This document shows positions 55,227-64,000 of a DNA stretch of 64,000 nt, piece by piece. This DNA comes from Paraescarpia echinospica. Its lineage: Eukaryota > Annelida > Polychaeta > Sabellida > Siboglinidae. The number at the start of each line of letters is the position of its first letter. The stretch's first letter is position 1. A program made the position numbers and the translations under genes. The stretch lies in assembly GCA_020002185.1 (NCBI GenBank), contig CM034534.1, forward strand, positions 39,466,168 to 39,530,167. Direction: 5' to 3'. The notes under the pieces are model-generated. The model had not been told where the DNA came from and searched no databases. It saw only the letters and a list, made by a program, of their open reading frames with translations.

Positions 55227-56435
55227 ATGTCTGATCACCCAAGGATGGACTGGACTAGTGCAGACGTGCCAGGAACATTTAGGCTGTTTAAGCAGAAATG
55301 CCAAATCTACTTCACCGTAAAGGACACCAAGAAAGAAATGATGGTGAACCACATACTACTATACGCGGGAGATGATGGCATTAAAATGTACAATTCCTGG
55401 GCACTAACAGACACTGAGAAAAACGACCCAGACGTAGTGTGGGGGAAATTCCAGGATCATATTGAACCAAAAGTCAACTTTCGCCTACAGAGGTTCTACC
55501 TGCAGAAGTACAATCAGGCGGCCGGAGAGTCCATTGATGATTACGTCACGCGATGTACGCTACAGGCTCAGAAGTGCAGATTCAGCCCGGCAGAGGCCGA
55601 CGAACGGTTGAATGAACAGTTGATTATTGGAACTAAGATACCTGAAGTACAGAAACAACTATTAGCCCATGACGAAACGCTAACACTGGAAAAGGCAGTC
55701 AACATAGGCCGAACAACTGAGGCTTCGATTAATCACATGACACAGTTGCAGGGAGTGCAAGATAACACCGCCGTGCACTATGTGAACAGAGCTAATAGTA
55801 ATTCTGCTAGACGCAGCGACGGCTGTGGATACTGTGGACGGTCTCATCAAAAAGGGGACCAATGCCCCGCCTTCGGTTCTACGTGCAGGAAGTGCGGTGG
55901 CAGAAACCACTGGGAGTCAGTATGCAGGAAACCGTCATCAGGGGGCCAAGGAGGACGTCACGGCCGATCCAAGTCACGTGACACGCGTCCACGACGTCAC
56001 TATGACGGCCCATCCCGCGGACGACGTGGCAGACGCGGCAGGCGCGATACGCCAGTCCATGCAGTAGGCTTAGAGCGCGAGCCACGCGATGAAGCAGCTG
56101 ACCAGTTCGAACACCTCAGTTTCGCATCGATGACGACACTTAACAGCACCAAGGATACACGTGACGAAGTATTTGAGACACTAGACGTCAAGCTATCTAG
56201 TGCACGCAACGGCCAGACAGCCGATCTACAGGTCAAAGTAGACACCGGGGCACAAGGAAACATACTTCCACTCAGAATCTTCATGAAGATGTTTCCCGAA
56301 GCTATGACGGGACAACACCCGACCCCCGGAGCGCTCACGCTAAAAAACAACACCATCCTATCTGCGTACAACGGGACGCGCATACCACAGTACGGGACGA
56401 TCAAGCTACCATGTCGGTACCACCAAGGCGTCTGA
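55227..56435 (+). CDS. Gypsy element 2 Gag-protease
   Basis: I take ATG 55227 (MSDHPRMDWTSADVPGTFRL) as start; upstream codons are open only from an unlikely TTG. The capsid region includes FKQKCQIYF, HIEPKVNFRLQRFYLQKY and SIDDYVTRCTLQAQKC. Two zinc knuckles follow (CGYCGRSHQKGDQC; CRKCGGRNHWESVC) and an Arg-rich stretch (about 55940-56045). The protease has VKVDTGAQGNILPLRIF. The frame ends at TGA 56433-56435 inside the protease. After that stop, the same frame continues with recognisable protease (ILGLPNSR) to another stop at 56502. This copy therefore cannot make a full Gag-Pol without suppression. Confidence 0.88.
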   Translation: MSDHPRMDWTSADVPGTFRLFKQKCQIYFTVKDTKKEMMVNHILLYAGDDGIKMYNSWALTDTEKNDPDVVWGKFQDHIEPKVNFRLQRFYLQKYNQAAGESIDDYVTRCTLQAQKCRFSPAEADERLNEQLIIGTKIPEVQKQLLAHDETLTLEKAVNIGRTTEASINHMTQLQGVQDNTAVHYVNRANSNSARRSDGCGYCGRSHQKGDQCPAFGSTCRKCGGRNHWESVCRKPSSGGQGGRHGRSKSRDTRPRRHYDGPSRGRRGRRGRRDTPVHAVGLEREPRDEAADQFEHLSFASMTTLNSTKDTRDEVFETLDVKLSSARNGQTADLQVKVDTGAQGNILPLRIFMKMFPEAMTGQHPTPGALTLKNNTILSAYNGTRIPQYGTIKLPCRYHQGV

Positions 56436-56599
56436 GTAGATGCTGAGTTCTACGTGGCAGAGACAGACGGTCCAGCGATCCTAGGACTCCCAAACTCTCG
56501 CTAACTCAGACTGGTAACCTTACACTGCGCGATTGAGAAGTTAACTGTCGAACAAACCGGCACACGTGACACAGATGCAATCTATCAATCGACTCGACG

Positions 56600-57470
56600 C
56601 AAACGTTGAAGCAGAAATACCCAGACCGATTCGACTCGTTGGGCAACTTCCCAGGAAAGTACCACATCGTCACTGATCCCGATGCGCAACCGGTCATACA
56701 CGCGCCAAGAAAGTGTCCTATTCAGATGCAGGAGGAACTTCTGGCAGCGCTCAACAAGATGGAGAAACAGAATGTCATCAGGAAAGTCACTGAACCGACC
56801 GACTGGGTCTCGAGTCTGGCATTTTCTCGCAAGAAAGACGGTACGCTGAGGATATGTCTGGATCCCAAAGATCTCAACAGAGCCATAAAGCGATGTCACC
56901 ACAAGACACCCACATTGGAGGAGATCACACACAAGTTCACGGGCGCGAAACACTTCTCGAAGCTCGATGCCAAAAATGGCTACTGGTCCGTAACACTTGA
57001 CGAGGAGAGCAGCCTGTTGACGACTTTCAACAGTCCGTTTGGGAGGTACTGCTTCATTCGGATGCCGTTCGGGCTCATCATGTCGCAAGATGTCTTCCAA
57101 CAGAAAATGGACATGATCCTCGAGAGCTGCCCAGGCACCGTAGGCATCGCGGACGACGTCGCTGTATTCGGACGCACCGAGACGGAACACGACGCCCACC
57201 TACATAACTTGATGAGAGTATCGCGAGAACACGGCCTGGTGTTCAATAGTAAGAAGTGTACGATAAAGGCGCCACACATCACCTTTTTTGGTACTGTATA
57301 CGACGACAAAGGTGCCCATCCTGACCCGAAGAAGGTCGAGGATATTCACATAATTCCAACTCCAACCAACGCAACAGAACTGCAAGAGTTCCTAGGCATC
57401 GTCACCTACATGGGTCCGTTCATACCCAACTTGTCACAGAGTACGGCAAACCTGAGACCTGCTCAAGAAG
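56600..57470 (+). CDS. Gypsy element 2 reverse transcriptase
   Basis: In a frame different from gag. It reads KQKYPDRFDSLGNFPGKYHI, APRKCPIQMQEELLAALNKM, VSSLAFSRKKDGTLRICLDP and first catalytic Asp in FSKLDAKNGYWSVTLDEES. Then come IRMPFGLIMSQDVFQ and the catalytic ADD in TVGIADDVAVFGRTE (Ile-Ala-Asp-Asp). The thumb has HITFFGTVYDDKGAHPDPKK and LQEFLGIVTYMGPFIPNLSQ. Frame shifts separate it from gag (about 56600) and from RNase H (about 57465). This RT would copy the element RNA in cytoplasmic particles. Confidence 0.9.
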
Positions 57471-59006
57471 GACGTCGACTTCCAATGGTCACAGGCACAT
57501 CAGGAAGTCTTCGAGAAGGTCAAGTCAGCAATCTGCACGGAGACAACACTGGCTTACTTCGACCGTGACAAGGACACAGTCATACAAGTTGATGCGTCAG
57601 GGAGAGGATTGGGAGCTGTCCTGCTTCAAGAAGGACGACCCATTGCGTATGCATCCAAGAGTCTGACAGACGCTGAGAGAAGTTACGCAAACATAGAGAG
57701 AGAACTACTCGCTGTTGTGTTTGGAGCCGAAAGATTCCGAACATACGTCTACGGCAAGCACTTTGTGATCGAAAGCGACCACAAACCCTTAGAAATGATC
57801 CAGCTAAAGAACCTGACAGCAGCTCCTCCTAGACTGCAAAGAATGCTTTTGAGAATCCAACACTACAACGTCACAATCAAGTACAGGCCGGGAAAGGAGT
57901 TGCTCCTGGCAGACGGTTTATCGAGACTACCAAACCCTCAAAGCAGAGACGAAATCGACCTCGATGTCATGGTCAGCATGGTACAATTATCGAACAACAA
58001 GATCCACGAACTACGGAGCGAAACATCAAAAGACACGGTACTCCGTGATCTGCTGAACGTCATCGTCAAAGGGTGGCCACAGAAACGCGACGAAATCCCG
58101 AGAAACTTGCGGCCATACTGGTGTTATCGCGATGAGCTGTCCGTAGAGGACGGGATAATCCTGAAAGGTGATCGCGCACTAATACCCGACAGTATGAGGG
58201 CCGATGTGATGCAGAGATTACACGCGGGACACCAGGGCGTAGAGAAATGCAAACTGAGAGCCAAAAGCAGTATCTTCTGGGATGGTATAAACAAGGACAT
58301 CGAGGAGGTCATCAAGAGATGCGACGTGTGCCAGACACATCAACGGACAAACCCCAGAGAAACACTGCTACCACACGTACTGCCGACACGACCGTGGCAG
58401 ATTCTAGGGACCGATCTGTTTCACTATAACAACTCCGAGTACTTGATCATCGTCGACTACTACTCAAAGTTTCCGTTTATACGCAAGATGCCGACACCGT
58501 GTACCAGCCACGCAGTAGTGACGGCCACGGCGGACATCCTCTCGGAACACGGCGCCCCGGAGAAGATCATGAGCGACAACGGGCCGCACTACGACTGTAT
58601 CAACTACCGGAAGTTTGCAGAGGAATGGGGATTTGAGCATGTAACGAGCTCTCCTCACTTCCCGCAGTCGAATGGTTTCGTCGAGCGTAATATTCAGTCA
58701 GTGAAACGCACTCTTCTCAAGGCCAGGGAGAGCGGAGCCAATCCGCACAAGGCGATGCTTTGCCTGAGAACGACGCCAATAGACCATCACTTGCCATCAC
58801 CGGGCGAGCTGCTCTACACGCGCAAGATGAAAGGCGACCTCCCGATTCAGCTGAGAAACGTCCTGACGCACCGAGACGAGATACACACACGACTACAGGA
58901 GCGTCAGGACACGCAGAAATCGTATCACGACACGCGTGCACACGACTTGCCTCCACTCACGACAGGGCAGCAAGTGCGCATGCAAGACCACGTGTCAGGC
59001 CGGTGA
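57465..59006 (+). CDS. Gypsy element 2 RNase H-integrase
   Basis: The RNase H: VIQVDASGRGLGAVLLQEG, RPIAYASKSLTDAERSYANI, then FVIESDHKPLEMIQLKN. An RNase H-like connector follows (LLRIQHYNVTIKYRPGKELL). The integrase zinc site is HAGHQGVEKCK...CDVCQTHQ. The catalytic triad: Asp in ILGTDLFHYNNSEYL, Asp in IMSDNGPHYDCINY, Glu in FPQSNGFVERNIQSVKRTL. The longest uninterrupted piece is 465 codons (57609-59006), well preserved. It ends by frameshift near 59000; the C-terminal tail goes on in another frame. Confidence 0.92.
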   Translation, partial: KKDVDFQWSQAHQEVFEKVKSAICTETTLAYFDRDKDTVIQVDASGRGLGAVLLQEGRPIAYASKSLTDAERSYANIERELLAVVFGAERFRTYVYGKHFVIESDHKPLEMIQLKNLTAAPPRLQRMLLRIQHYNVTIKYRPGKELLLADGLSRLPNPQSRDEIDLDVMVSMVQLSNNKIHELRSETSKDTVLRDLLNVIVKGWPQKRDEIPRNLRPYWCYRDELSVEDGIILKGDRALIPDSMRADVMQRLHAGHQGVEKCKLRAKSSIFWDGINKDIEEVIKRCDVCQTHQRTNPRETLLPHVLPTRPWQILGTDLFHYNNSEYLIIVDYYSKFPFIRKMPTPCTSHAVVTATADILSEHGAPEKIMSDNGPHYDCINYRKFAEEWGFEHVTSSPHFPQSNGFVERNIQSVKRTLLKARESGANPHKAMLCLRTTPIDHHLPSPGELLYTRKMKGDLPIQLRNVLTHRDEIHTRLQERQDTQKSYHDTRAHDLPPLTTGQQVRMQDHVSGR

Positions 59007-59314
59007 CAGCAGCCACTGTGACGGCAACCTGCGACGAACCGCGCTCCTACCTCATCGAGGCGCAGAACGGTCGCATCCTGCGGCGCAACCGACGTCAACT
59101 ACAAACGACGGGGTCACCGCGACGAGTACACTTCGCTGACGAGACTCCGACAGCTGAAGGCGGTGACGTCACATCACAAGTTCAGCCGGCGCAGCAGCAG
59201 GCGACATCACGTCAGCAACACGAACGCGCACGAAGAATAGACGACGCGACGCAGCTGTCCTATCGAACGAGGTCGGGACGAGCAATCACACAACCCGACA
59301 GGCTCGACTTATAG
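58995..59314 (+). pseudogene. Gypsy element 2 pol C-terminal tail (frameshifted)
   Basis: The frame open to TAG 59312-59314 carries SYLIEAQNGRILRRNRRQL, FADETPTAEGGDVTSQ and SYRTRSGRAITQPDRLDL. The R.N.R.L and T+.GR....P.R motifs are typical of integrase C-termini of this Gypsy group. It is out of frame with the integrase. Confidence 0.8.
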
Positions 59315-59452
59315 CCTAACACTGAATAATTAATTGAGTTGCCATATTACCTTAGTAAAATATGTGCCACAGTAGATTAGTTGCGATATTAAATTAGAAT
59401 AATATGCGCCATATATAATCCATAGTTGTATTTAATGTTCTCGTTACTTAGT

Positions 59453-59464
59453 AAAAAAGGGGGA
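59453..59464 (+). other. Polypurine tract of Gypsy element 2
   Basis: aaaaaaggggga immediately before the 3' LTR; primes plus-strand synthesis. Confidence 0.85.
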
Positions 59465-59615
59465 TGTAACATCCTGGACTATAATGTCATATTATCGAAC
59501 TTTATAATATTGTTGGGCTGATTCTTTCCTGCGACACGGTCACGGATAAATGAGTTACGTTTATAATCAGTCAATCACGAGTCTTGTTGTTTTGTCATTA
59601 CGTGCAATTGTTTCA
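59465..59615 (+). mobile_element. 3' LTR of Gypsy element 2
   Basis: 151 bp, 149/151 identical to the 5' LTR, followed by the TSD AGGGG. Confidence 0.95.
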
Positions 59616-60158
59616 AGGGGTAATATTTGTTTACAAGTAATATTTGTTTACAAAGGGGGTATTAATTTTTATGTAAATGTTCTGTTAGCAGTGATTTTGT
59701 TCAGTATCTTGTGCATCAAAAATAAAGTTTAAAACTACTATACAGCAATAGAAAAAGTACAATTCACAATAGGAGGGGGTGGGACAAAATTCAAGGGTAT
59801 TAACTTTTAACAAAAATTCAAGGGGGGTAATAACTTTGGATGGACTCTCCATATCAAATCTTTCACCCCATCCCCTAATCAGAAATTCAGGAACTGCCCC
59901 GAATGCTGTAATATGTTCACAAATGTAATGCACCTGTCCAATGTGAAGCCCCTGGGAGCACCACAAGCATAGGTGGGTTCTGATAAATCACACGTCGTAA
60001 TTTTGGGGTTGAACTTTCTGACACATAATGTGACCTTTAAATTTGAATATGTAAAATCAAAGACAGGTGGGATATTTATACTAAGGGAAGCCATCATTAT
60101 TTCCGGAAGGGGGAGGTGAAAGAAATCATGCAACCTCTGATGGGTGGGGGTGATAAAA
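59616..60158. mobile_element. Remainder of G-rich inverted-repeat element and flank
   Basis: Contains direct repeat taatatttgtttacaa (59622-59650) and several gggggt stretches. The inverted end ccctaatcagaaattcaggaactgcccc ends at about 59900 and matches the left arm before Gypsy element 2. A similar G-rich stretch at 60106-60155 suggests a second, overlapping copy. No coding frame is supported. Confidence 0.5.
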
Positions 60159-61158
60159 NNNNNNNNNNNNNNNNNNNNNNNNNNNNNNNNNNNNNNNNNN
60201 NNNNNNNNNNNNNNNNNNNNNNNNNNNNNNNNNNNNNNNNNNNNNNNNNNNNNNNNNNNNNNNNNNNNNNNNNNNNNNNNNNNNNNNNNNNNNNNNNNNN
60301 NNNNNNNNNNNNNNNNNNNNNNNNNNNNNNNNNNNNNNNNNNNNNNNNNNNNNNNNNNNNNNNNNNNNNNNNNNNNNNNNNNNNNNNNNNNNNNNNNNNN
60401 NNNNNNNNNNNNNNNNNNNNNNNNNNNNNNNNNNNNNNNNNNNNNNNNNNNNNNNNNNNNNNNNNNNNNNNNNNNNNNNNNNNNNNNNNNNNNNNNNNNN
60501 NNNNNNNNNNNNNNNNNNNNNNNNNNNNNNNNNNNNNNNNNNNNNNNNNNNNNNNNNNNNNNNNNNNNNNNNNNNNNNNNNNNNNNNNNNNNNNNNNNNN
60601 NNNNNNNNNNNNNNNNNNNNNNNNNNNNNNNNNNNNNNNNNNNNNNNNNNNNNNNNNNNNNNNNNNNNNNNNNNNNNNNNNNNNNNNNNNNNNNNNNNNN
60701 NNNNNNNNNNNNNNNNNNNNNNNNNNNNNNNNNNNNNNNNNNNNNNNNNNNNNNNNNNNNNNNNNNNNNNNNNNNNNNNNNNNNNNNNNNNNNNNNNNNN
60801 NNNNNNNNNNNNNNNNNNNNNNNNNNNNNNNNNNNNNNNNNNNNNNNNNNNNNNNNNNNNNNNNNNNNNNNNNNNNNNNNNNNNNNNNNNNNNNNNNNNN
60901 NNNNNNNNNNNNNNNNNNNNNNNNNNNNNNNNNNNNNNNNNNNNNNNNNNNNNNNNNNNNNNNNNNNNNNNNNNNNNNNNNNNNNNNNNNNNNNNNNNNN
61001 NNNNNNNNNNNNNNNNNNNNNNNNNNNNNNNNNNNNNNNNNNNNNNNNNNNNNNNNNNNNNNNNNNNNNNNNNNNNNNNNNNNNNNNNNNNNNNNNNNNN
61101 NNNNNNNNNNNNNNNNNNNNNNNNNNNNNNNNNNNNNNNNNNNNNNNNNNNNNNNNNN
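60159..61158. other. Assembly gap
   Basis: Exactly 1,000 N, the usual placeholder for a gap of unknown size. Reading frames spanning it are artefacts. Confidence 0.99.
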
Positions 61159-63300
61159 TTTACTGTACCTCCCAACGTCTGAGAAGGCAGTAACTAGCCT
61201 CGATCCTCCATTCGGCTTGCGAACGAGGAACGATGGGTTCAGGTACTCGACGGATATTCCGGCATCTTCCGGTCGTTGGAACACGCCAACCGCCTCCAGC
61301 TCGTCGAACTTCTCATGCAGTTCGGTCAGTTTTTCGCGCGCGTATTGAGGACATCTTCCTTTGCGCTGAGGAGGCAGGACCGGACCCATGTTGACGACTG
61401 CCGTGAAAGGCCCCGCATGTCCATTATAGCCCACGATGCTCGAGTTGAAAACGGAGTCGTGTTGTTGATGTAGACTGCGGAACTGTCCTCGCATGGTCTC
61501 GGGTAGTTGTTTGTCGCAGTCCAACTCTATAGCTTCGGAGAAGAGGTCAGTGGTGTGGGCAATGTTACGAGTCTTCACAGCGGGTTCAGATTCGGTGTCA
61601 CAGGTCGGTGACGCGACAGTGTGACGCACCTGACAAAAGTGTTCGTGGCGAAACAGCTTTAGTGGTCTGGGCAGTGGTCTGGGCAACGTGTTGACGAGTC
61701 GTATTTTGTTGCCGACGGCCTCAATGATTCCAGGCTTTGGCCAACCTTCGTTGTGTGGAGAGCTGCGTGGCTCGACTGCCAGAGTCTGGTCGTCTAGGGC
61801 TGTGGGCAACTGGAGCTCTACGAACTCACCCGGCCAAACCGTGGTAGATGGCGAGGGTGCGTGCAGCACGTATGCGTGAGCCCTGCGTACGGTGTGATAT
61901 TGCTCGTTACCTGACGTTTGGAAACCGTACTGTATGACAGTGGTTTCACCGATTGCGATCTCGTGTCTGGCAGGACGAACGGATACGTCATTGGTAGACA
62001 TGAACGGCGTGCCCGCGAGTACGTCCACGTCGAGATCTGCAACAACTAGCGCATCGAGTTGGAGGTCAGTTCCGTCGCGCGACAAGGTCAGGTGTGTTTC
62101 TCCGATAACGTTCAGCGGAGTAACACCATCAGCCTGCCTCGCTAGCTGTGAGCTTTTGCCGATTTTAGCTCCGATGCTTTTAGCGACTGCCTCTCTGATC
62201 ATGTTTGTCTCCGCACCGGTGTCTAGTGTGAGTCGTAATGGATGATGTCGGTAAAATGACTTGAAAAATGGCGACTGTTTTGTGTTCACACGACATGCCA
62301 CGGTCGACACGTCGCCAGTGCAGTCTCCGTCTCCAGCTGACTGTTCATCATCCGAGCCGTCGTCGCAGTCCACTCCGATTATATTGCGCGCTTTGGATAG
62401 GTACAACCGGTCGTTCTCAGGTAGGAACCTGCACTCGCTCAGGTAGTGCTCGTAGCTGGCACGACCCGCTTGCTTGCACAGTGGACACTGTTTGGCTCGC
62501 CGAGTGGTTGGGTTGCTTGCACTACGTTGATATCGACGAGATTGAGAAGAGCCAGACCGTTGGTTGGTGGTTGATTGTCGCATGACTTTTATTTCGGAGA
62601 TAGCGGTTAGCTCATCAAGGAGAGAAGTTAATGCTTGCGATATCTCGGGTTTCAGACTTGCGAGTGTTCGGCTGCGTAATTCTGTCCCGTATCGTTGTTT
62701 CACTAGACGGGGTAGCTCAGGGTGGATTAGTTTGAGCCATTGGAGGACGATCATGTTCTCCAACGACGGGGATATGTCCTCGTTTGACGACGGTAACTCC
62801 AGGTGGTGAGATATGCCACCTCCCACGGCCAACAGGTTGTCCTCGACGAAAGCCATCAATCTCTGAAAGAGATCTTCATGACTTTCGTCCGCCTCCAGCT
62901 TGATTTCGGCGAAGTCGAGGAAGTGTGCGCCCGAGGATTGGAAGCCGAAATGTAAGCGTATTGCTTGCCAGATTGATTTTATAGAAACAGAGTTCTTTAC
63001 GATTGTATTCCTCGATATAACGGGACAGAAATTGGCGATTTGGCCAAGCATTAGGTCAAGGTGCGTGACCTTTTGTGTGGCCGTACGCCGACTAGCCGCA
63101 GGGACGTTTTCGTCATCATCGGTTAGACCCCGCAACGGGGTGGAATTCGTCTTCTTTTTCCATTCGGATTGGTCAAGCAAAAATGTCGCGAAATTGGCGT
63201 CTAGCGATAGGGTGTATTGTATATTTTGTCGCCAGTTCTCAAACGACGTCAGAGTTTCATGCTTTGAGAGTGACCACTGCTTCGGTGCTCTCTGTGCCAT
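61159..63300 (-). CDS. Second copy of LTR retrotransposon Gag-protease-RT (3' side in gap)
   Basis: Near-identical to 51302-53433. Starts at ATG 63300 and runs open without interruption through Gag, protease and the RT start to the gap edge (last residues ...[15 protein letters not shown]). Compared with the first copy it lacks the 2-bp insertion that breaks the first one. It has an extra 12 bp in frame at about 61665-61690 (agtggtctgggc repeated; adds four residues, LPRP repeat). About five single-base changes were noticed. This shows the intact state is one Gag-Pol frame. Confidence 0.92.
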
Positions 63301-63453
63301 GACAGTGACTGACGCTCCGGTTTATAAAGGTTCAAAGCTTTGCCAGTGTAACTTACGTACTCTGTCTCGTTGTGCCTTTTGTTTGGCTATAATTACGAGT
63401 GTCACTTGTGAGGCGTTTCTTAGGGTACACTGCGAACAGTACCGCTGCCACCA

Positions 63454-63611
63454 CGCCAGTATAGACAACTAGTATATCAACGAACAGCAAAGAACATTTA
63501 TTAACGCATCAAACAGTGCGCGTAAACATGCCGGAGAGCGAGACCAGTAACGTGACTCGGTGAGCCGCAATTCCACAGATCTACATATATGGATATGACG
63601 ATAGACTGGCG
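63454..63611 (-). mobile_element. 5' LTR, second copy
   Basis: Identical to 53587-53744. The primer-binding site (63439-63453) is also conserved. Confidence 0.92.
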
Positions 63612-64000
63612 CATATCATCACAATTTGAGAGTGAATAATTTTCTTTCACGGTGATAGCCATGTAAATGGTAGATAGTAGGTATTAAAATGAAGTAGAAA
63701 CAGTAAAGCAATATGTTTGCCATAATAAAGTAATATACAGTTTTGACCATTGTTATCAATAAGAACAAACACACAGTGTACAACTGCAATACAACGGATG
63801 GACAACATCAACAAAAACAGTCGAGTCGTAGAGTTCATTTCGGTGGAATCAGACACCAAAGACAAATTAAAGTCACGCAGTGTGCAACACTAGTGTAGAA
63901 TATGCACAACAACAACAAAAACAACATAGTCGTAGACGTAGAGTTCATTTCGCTGGTGGAGTCAGACATCAAAGTCGCGGAAATCGTCCATGCACTTAAC
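63612..64000 (-). pseudogene. Second copy of LINE-D flank
   Basis: Identical by eye to 53745-54133: the start of LINE-D ORF2 and the inter-ORF spacer, reaching the ORF1 C-terminus at the window edge. The shared flank shows the whole locus is duplicated, not just the LTR element. Confidence 0.9.

Noticed and set aside
60097..63300. 1067-codon frame spanning the gap
   Set aside because: The middle is translated N and the part beyond the gap is unrelated; only 61159-63300 is real coding sequence.
61159..64000. Independent second insertion of the LTR element
   Set aside because: The same LINE-D flank is present outside the LTR, so the locus, not the element, is duplicated.

Overview
This is a non-coding-dominated stretch of a metazoan genome, almost certainly an invertebrate. 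Spliced host exons sit among a very dense and diverse set of transposons: Ty3/Gypsy-like LTR elements, CR1 and other LINEs, Penelope-like elements with a GIY-YIG domain, a THAP/DDE transposon with a YqaJ nuclease gene, and hAT. A marine lophotrochozoan or similar animal fits, but nothing here fixes the phylum. No bacterial-type operons, CRISPR arrays or convincing functional tRNA/rRNA genes were seen.

Layout. 0-3.8 kb: a decayed Ty3/Gypsy element preceded by a tRNA-derived SINE-like segment. 3.9-6.5 kb: a decayed transposon with THAP plus DDE_4 transposase facing a YqaJ-type nuclease gene, flanked by a 128-bp inverted repeat. 6.7-8.3 kb: a non-autonomous hAT. 8.66-9.43 kb (minus): a two-exon gene for a small secreted cysteine-rich protein. 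9.5-11.7 kb: an AC microsatellite and LINE remnants. 11.9-13.26 kb: Penelope-like element 1 with a perfect 12-bp target-site duplication (TSD). 14.7-15.2 kb: a fold-back element. 15.7-21.4 kb: two LINEs. 21.4-26.1 kb: a mosaic of mini- and satellite repeats, interrupted by a hAT transposase remnant. 26-30 kb: little that can be assigned.

30.1-41.9 kb (minus): three exons of a TMEM8/PGAP6-type membrane protein gene. Its 10.7-kb intron holds a LINE ORF1 split by Penelope-like element 2 (perfect 11-bp TSD), a reverse-transcriptase LINE, and another LINE interrupted by a CR1 that carries an SGNH-esterase ORF1. 42.0-54.3 kb: one minus-strand LINE split twice, by a 5'-truncated CR1 (43.7-46.7 kb) and by a young LTR retrotransposon with identical 158-bp LTRs (48.37-53.74 kb). 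54.5-59.6 kb: a second, distinct Gypsy element with 151-bp LTRs and a 5-bp TSD, inserted in a G-rich inverted-repeat element. 60.16-61.16 kb: an assembly gap of exactly 1,000 N. 61.16-64.0 kb: a near-identical second copy of 51.30-54.13 kb including its flank, so more likely a segmental or haplotype (assembly) duplication than a new insertion.

Most open reading frames belong to selfish elements, and nearly all are broken by stops, frameshifts or truncation. The host content I can support is the cysteine-rich secreted gene (8.66-9.43 kb) and the TMEM8-like gene (30.1-41.9 kb). No wholly new system was found. The best leads are the THAP/DDE + YqaJ transposon, the symmetric Penelope termini with hammerhead-like motifs, the nested-insertion stratigraphy, and the duplicated locus across the gap.
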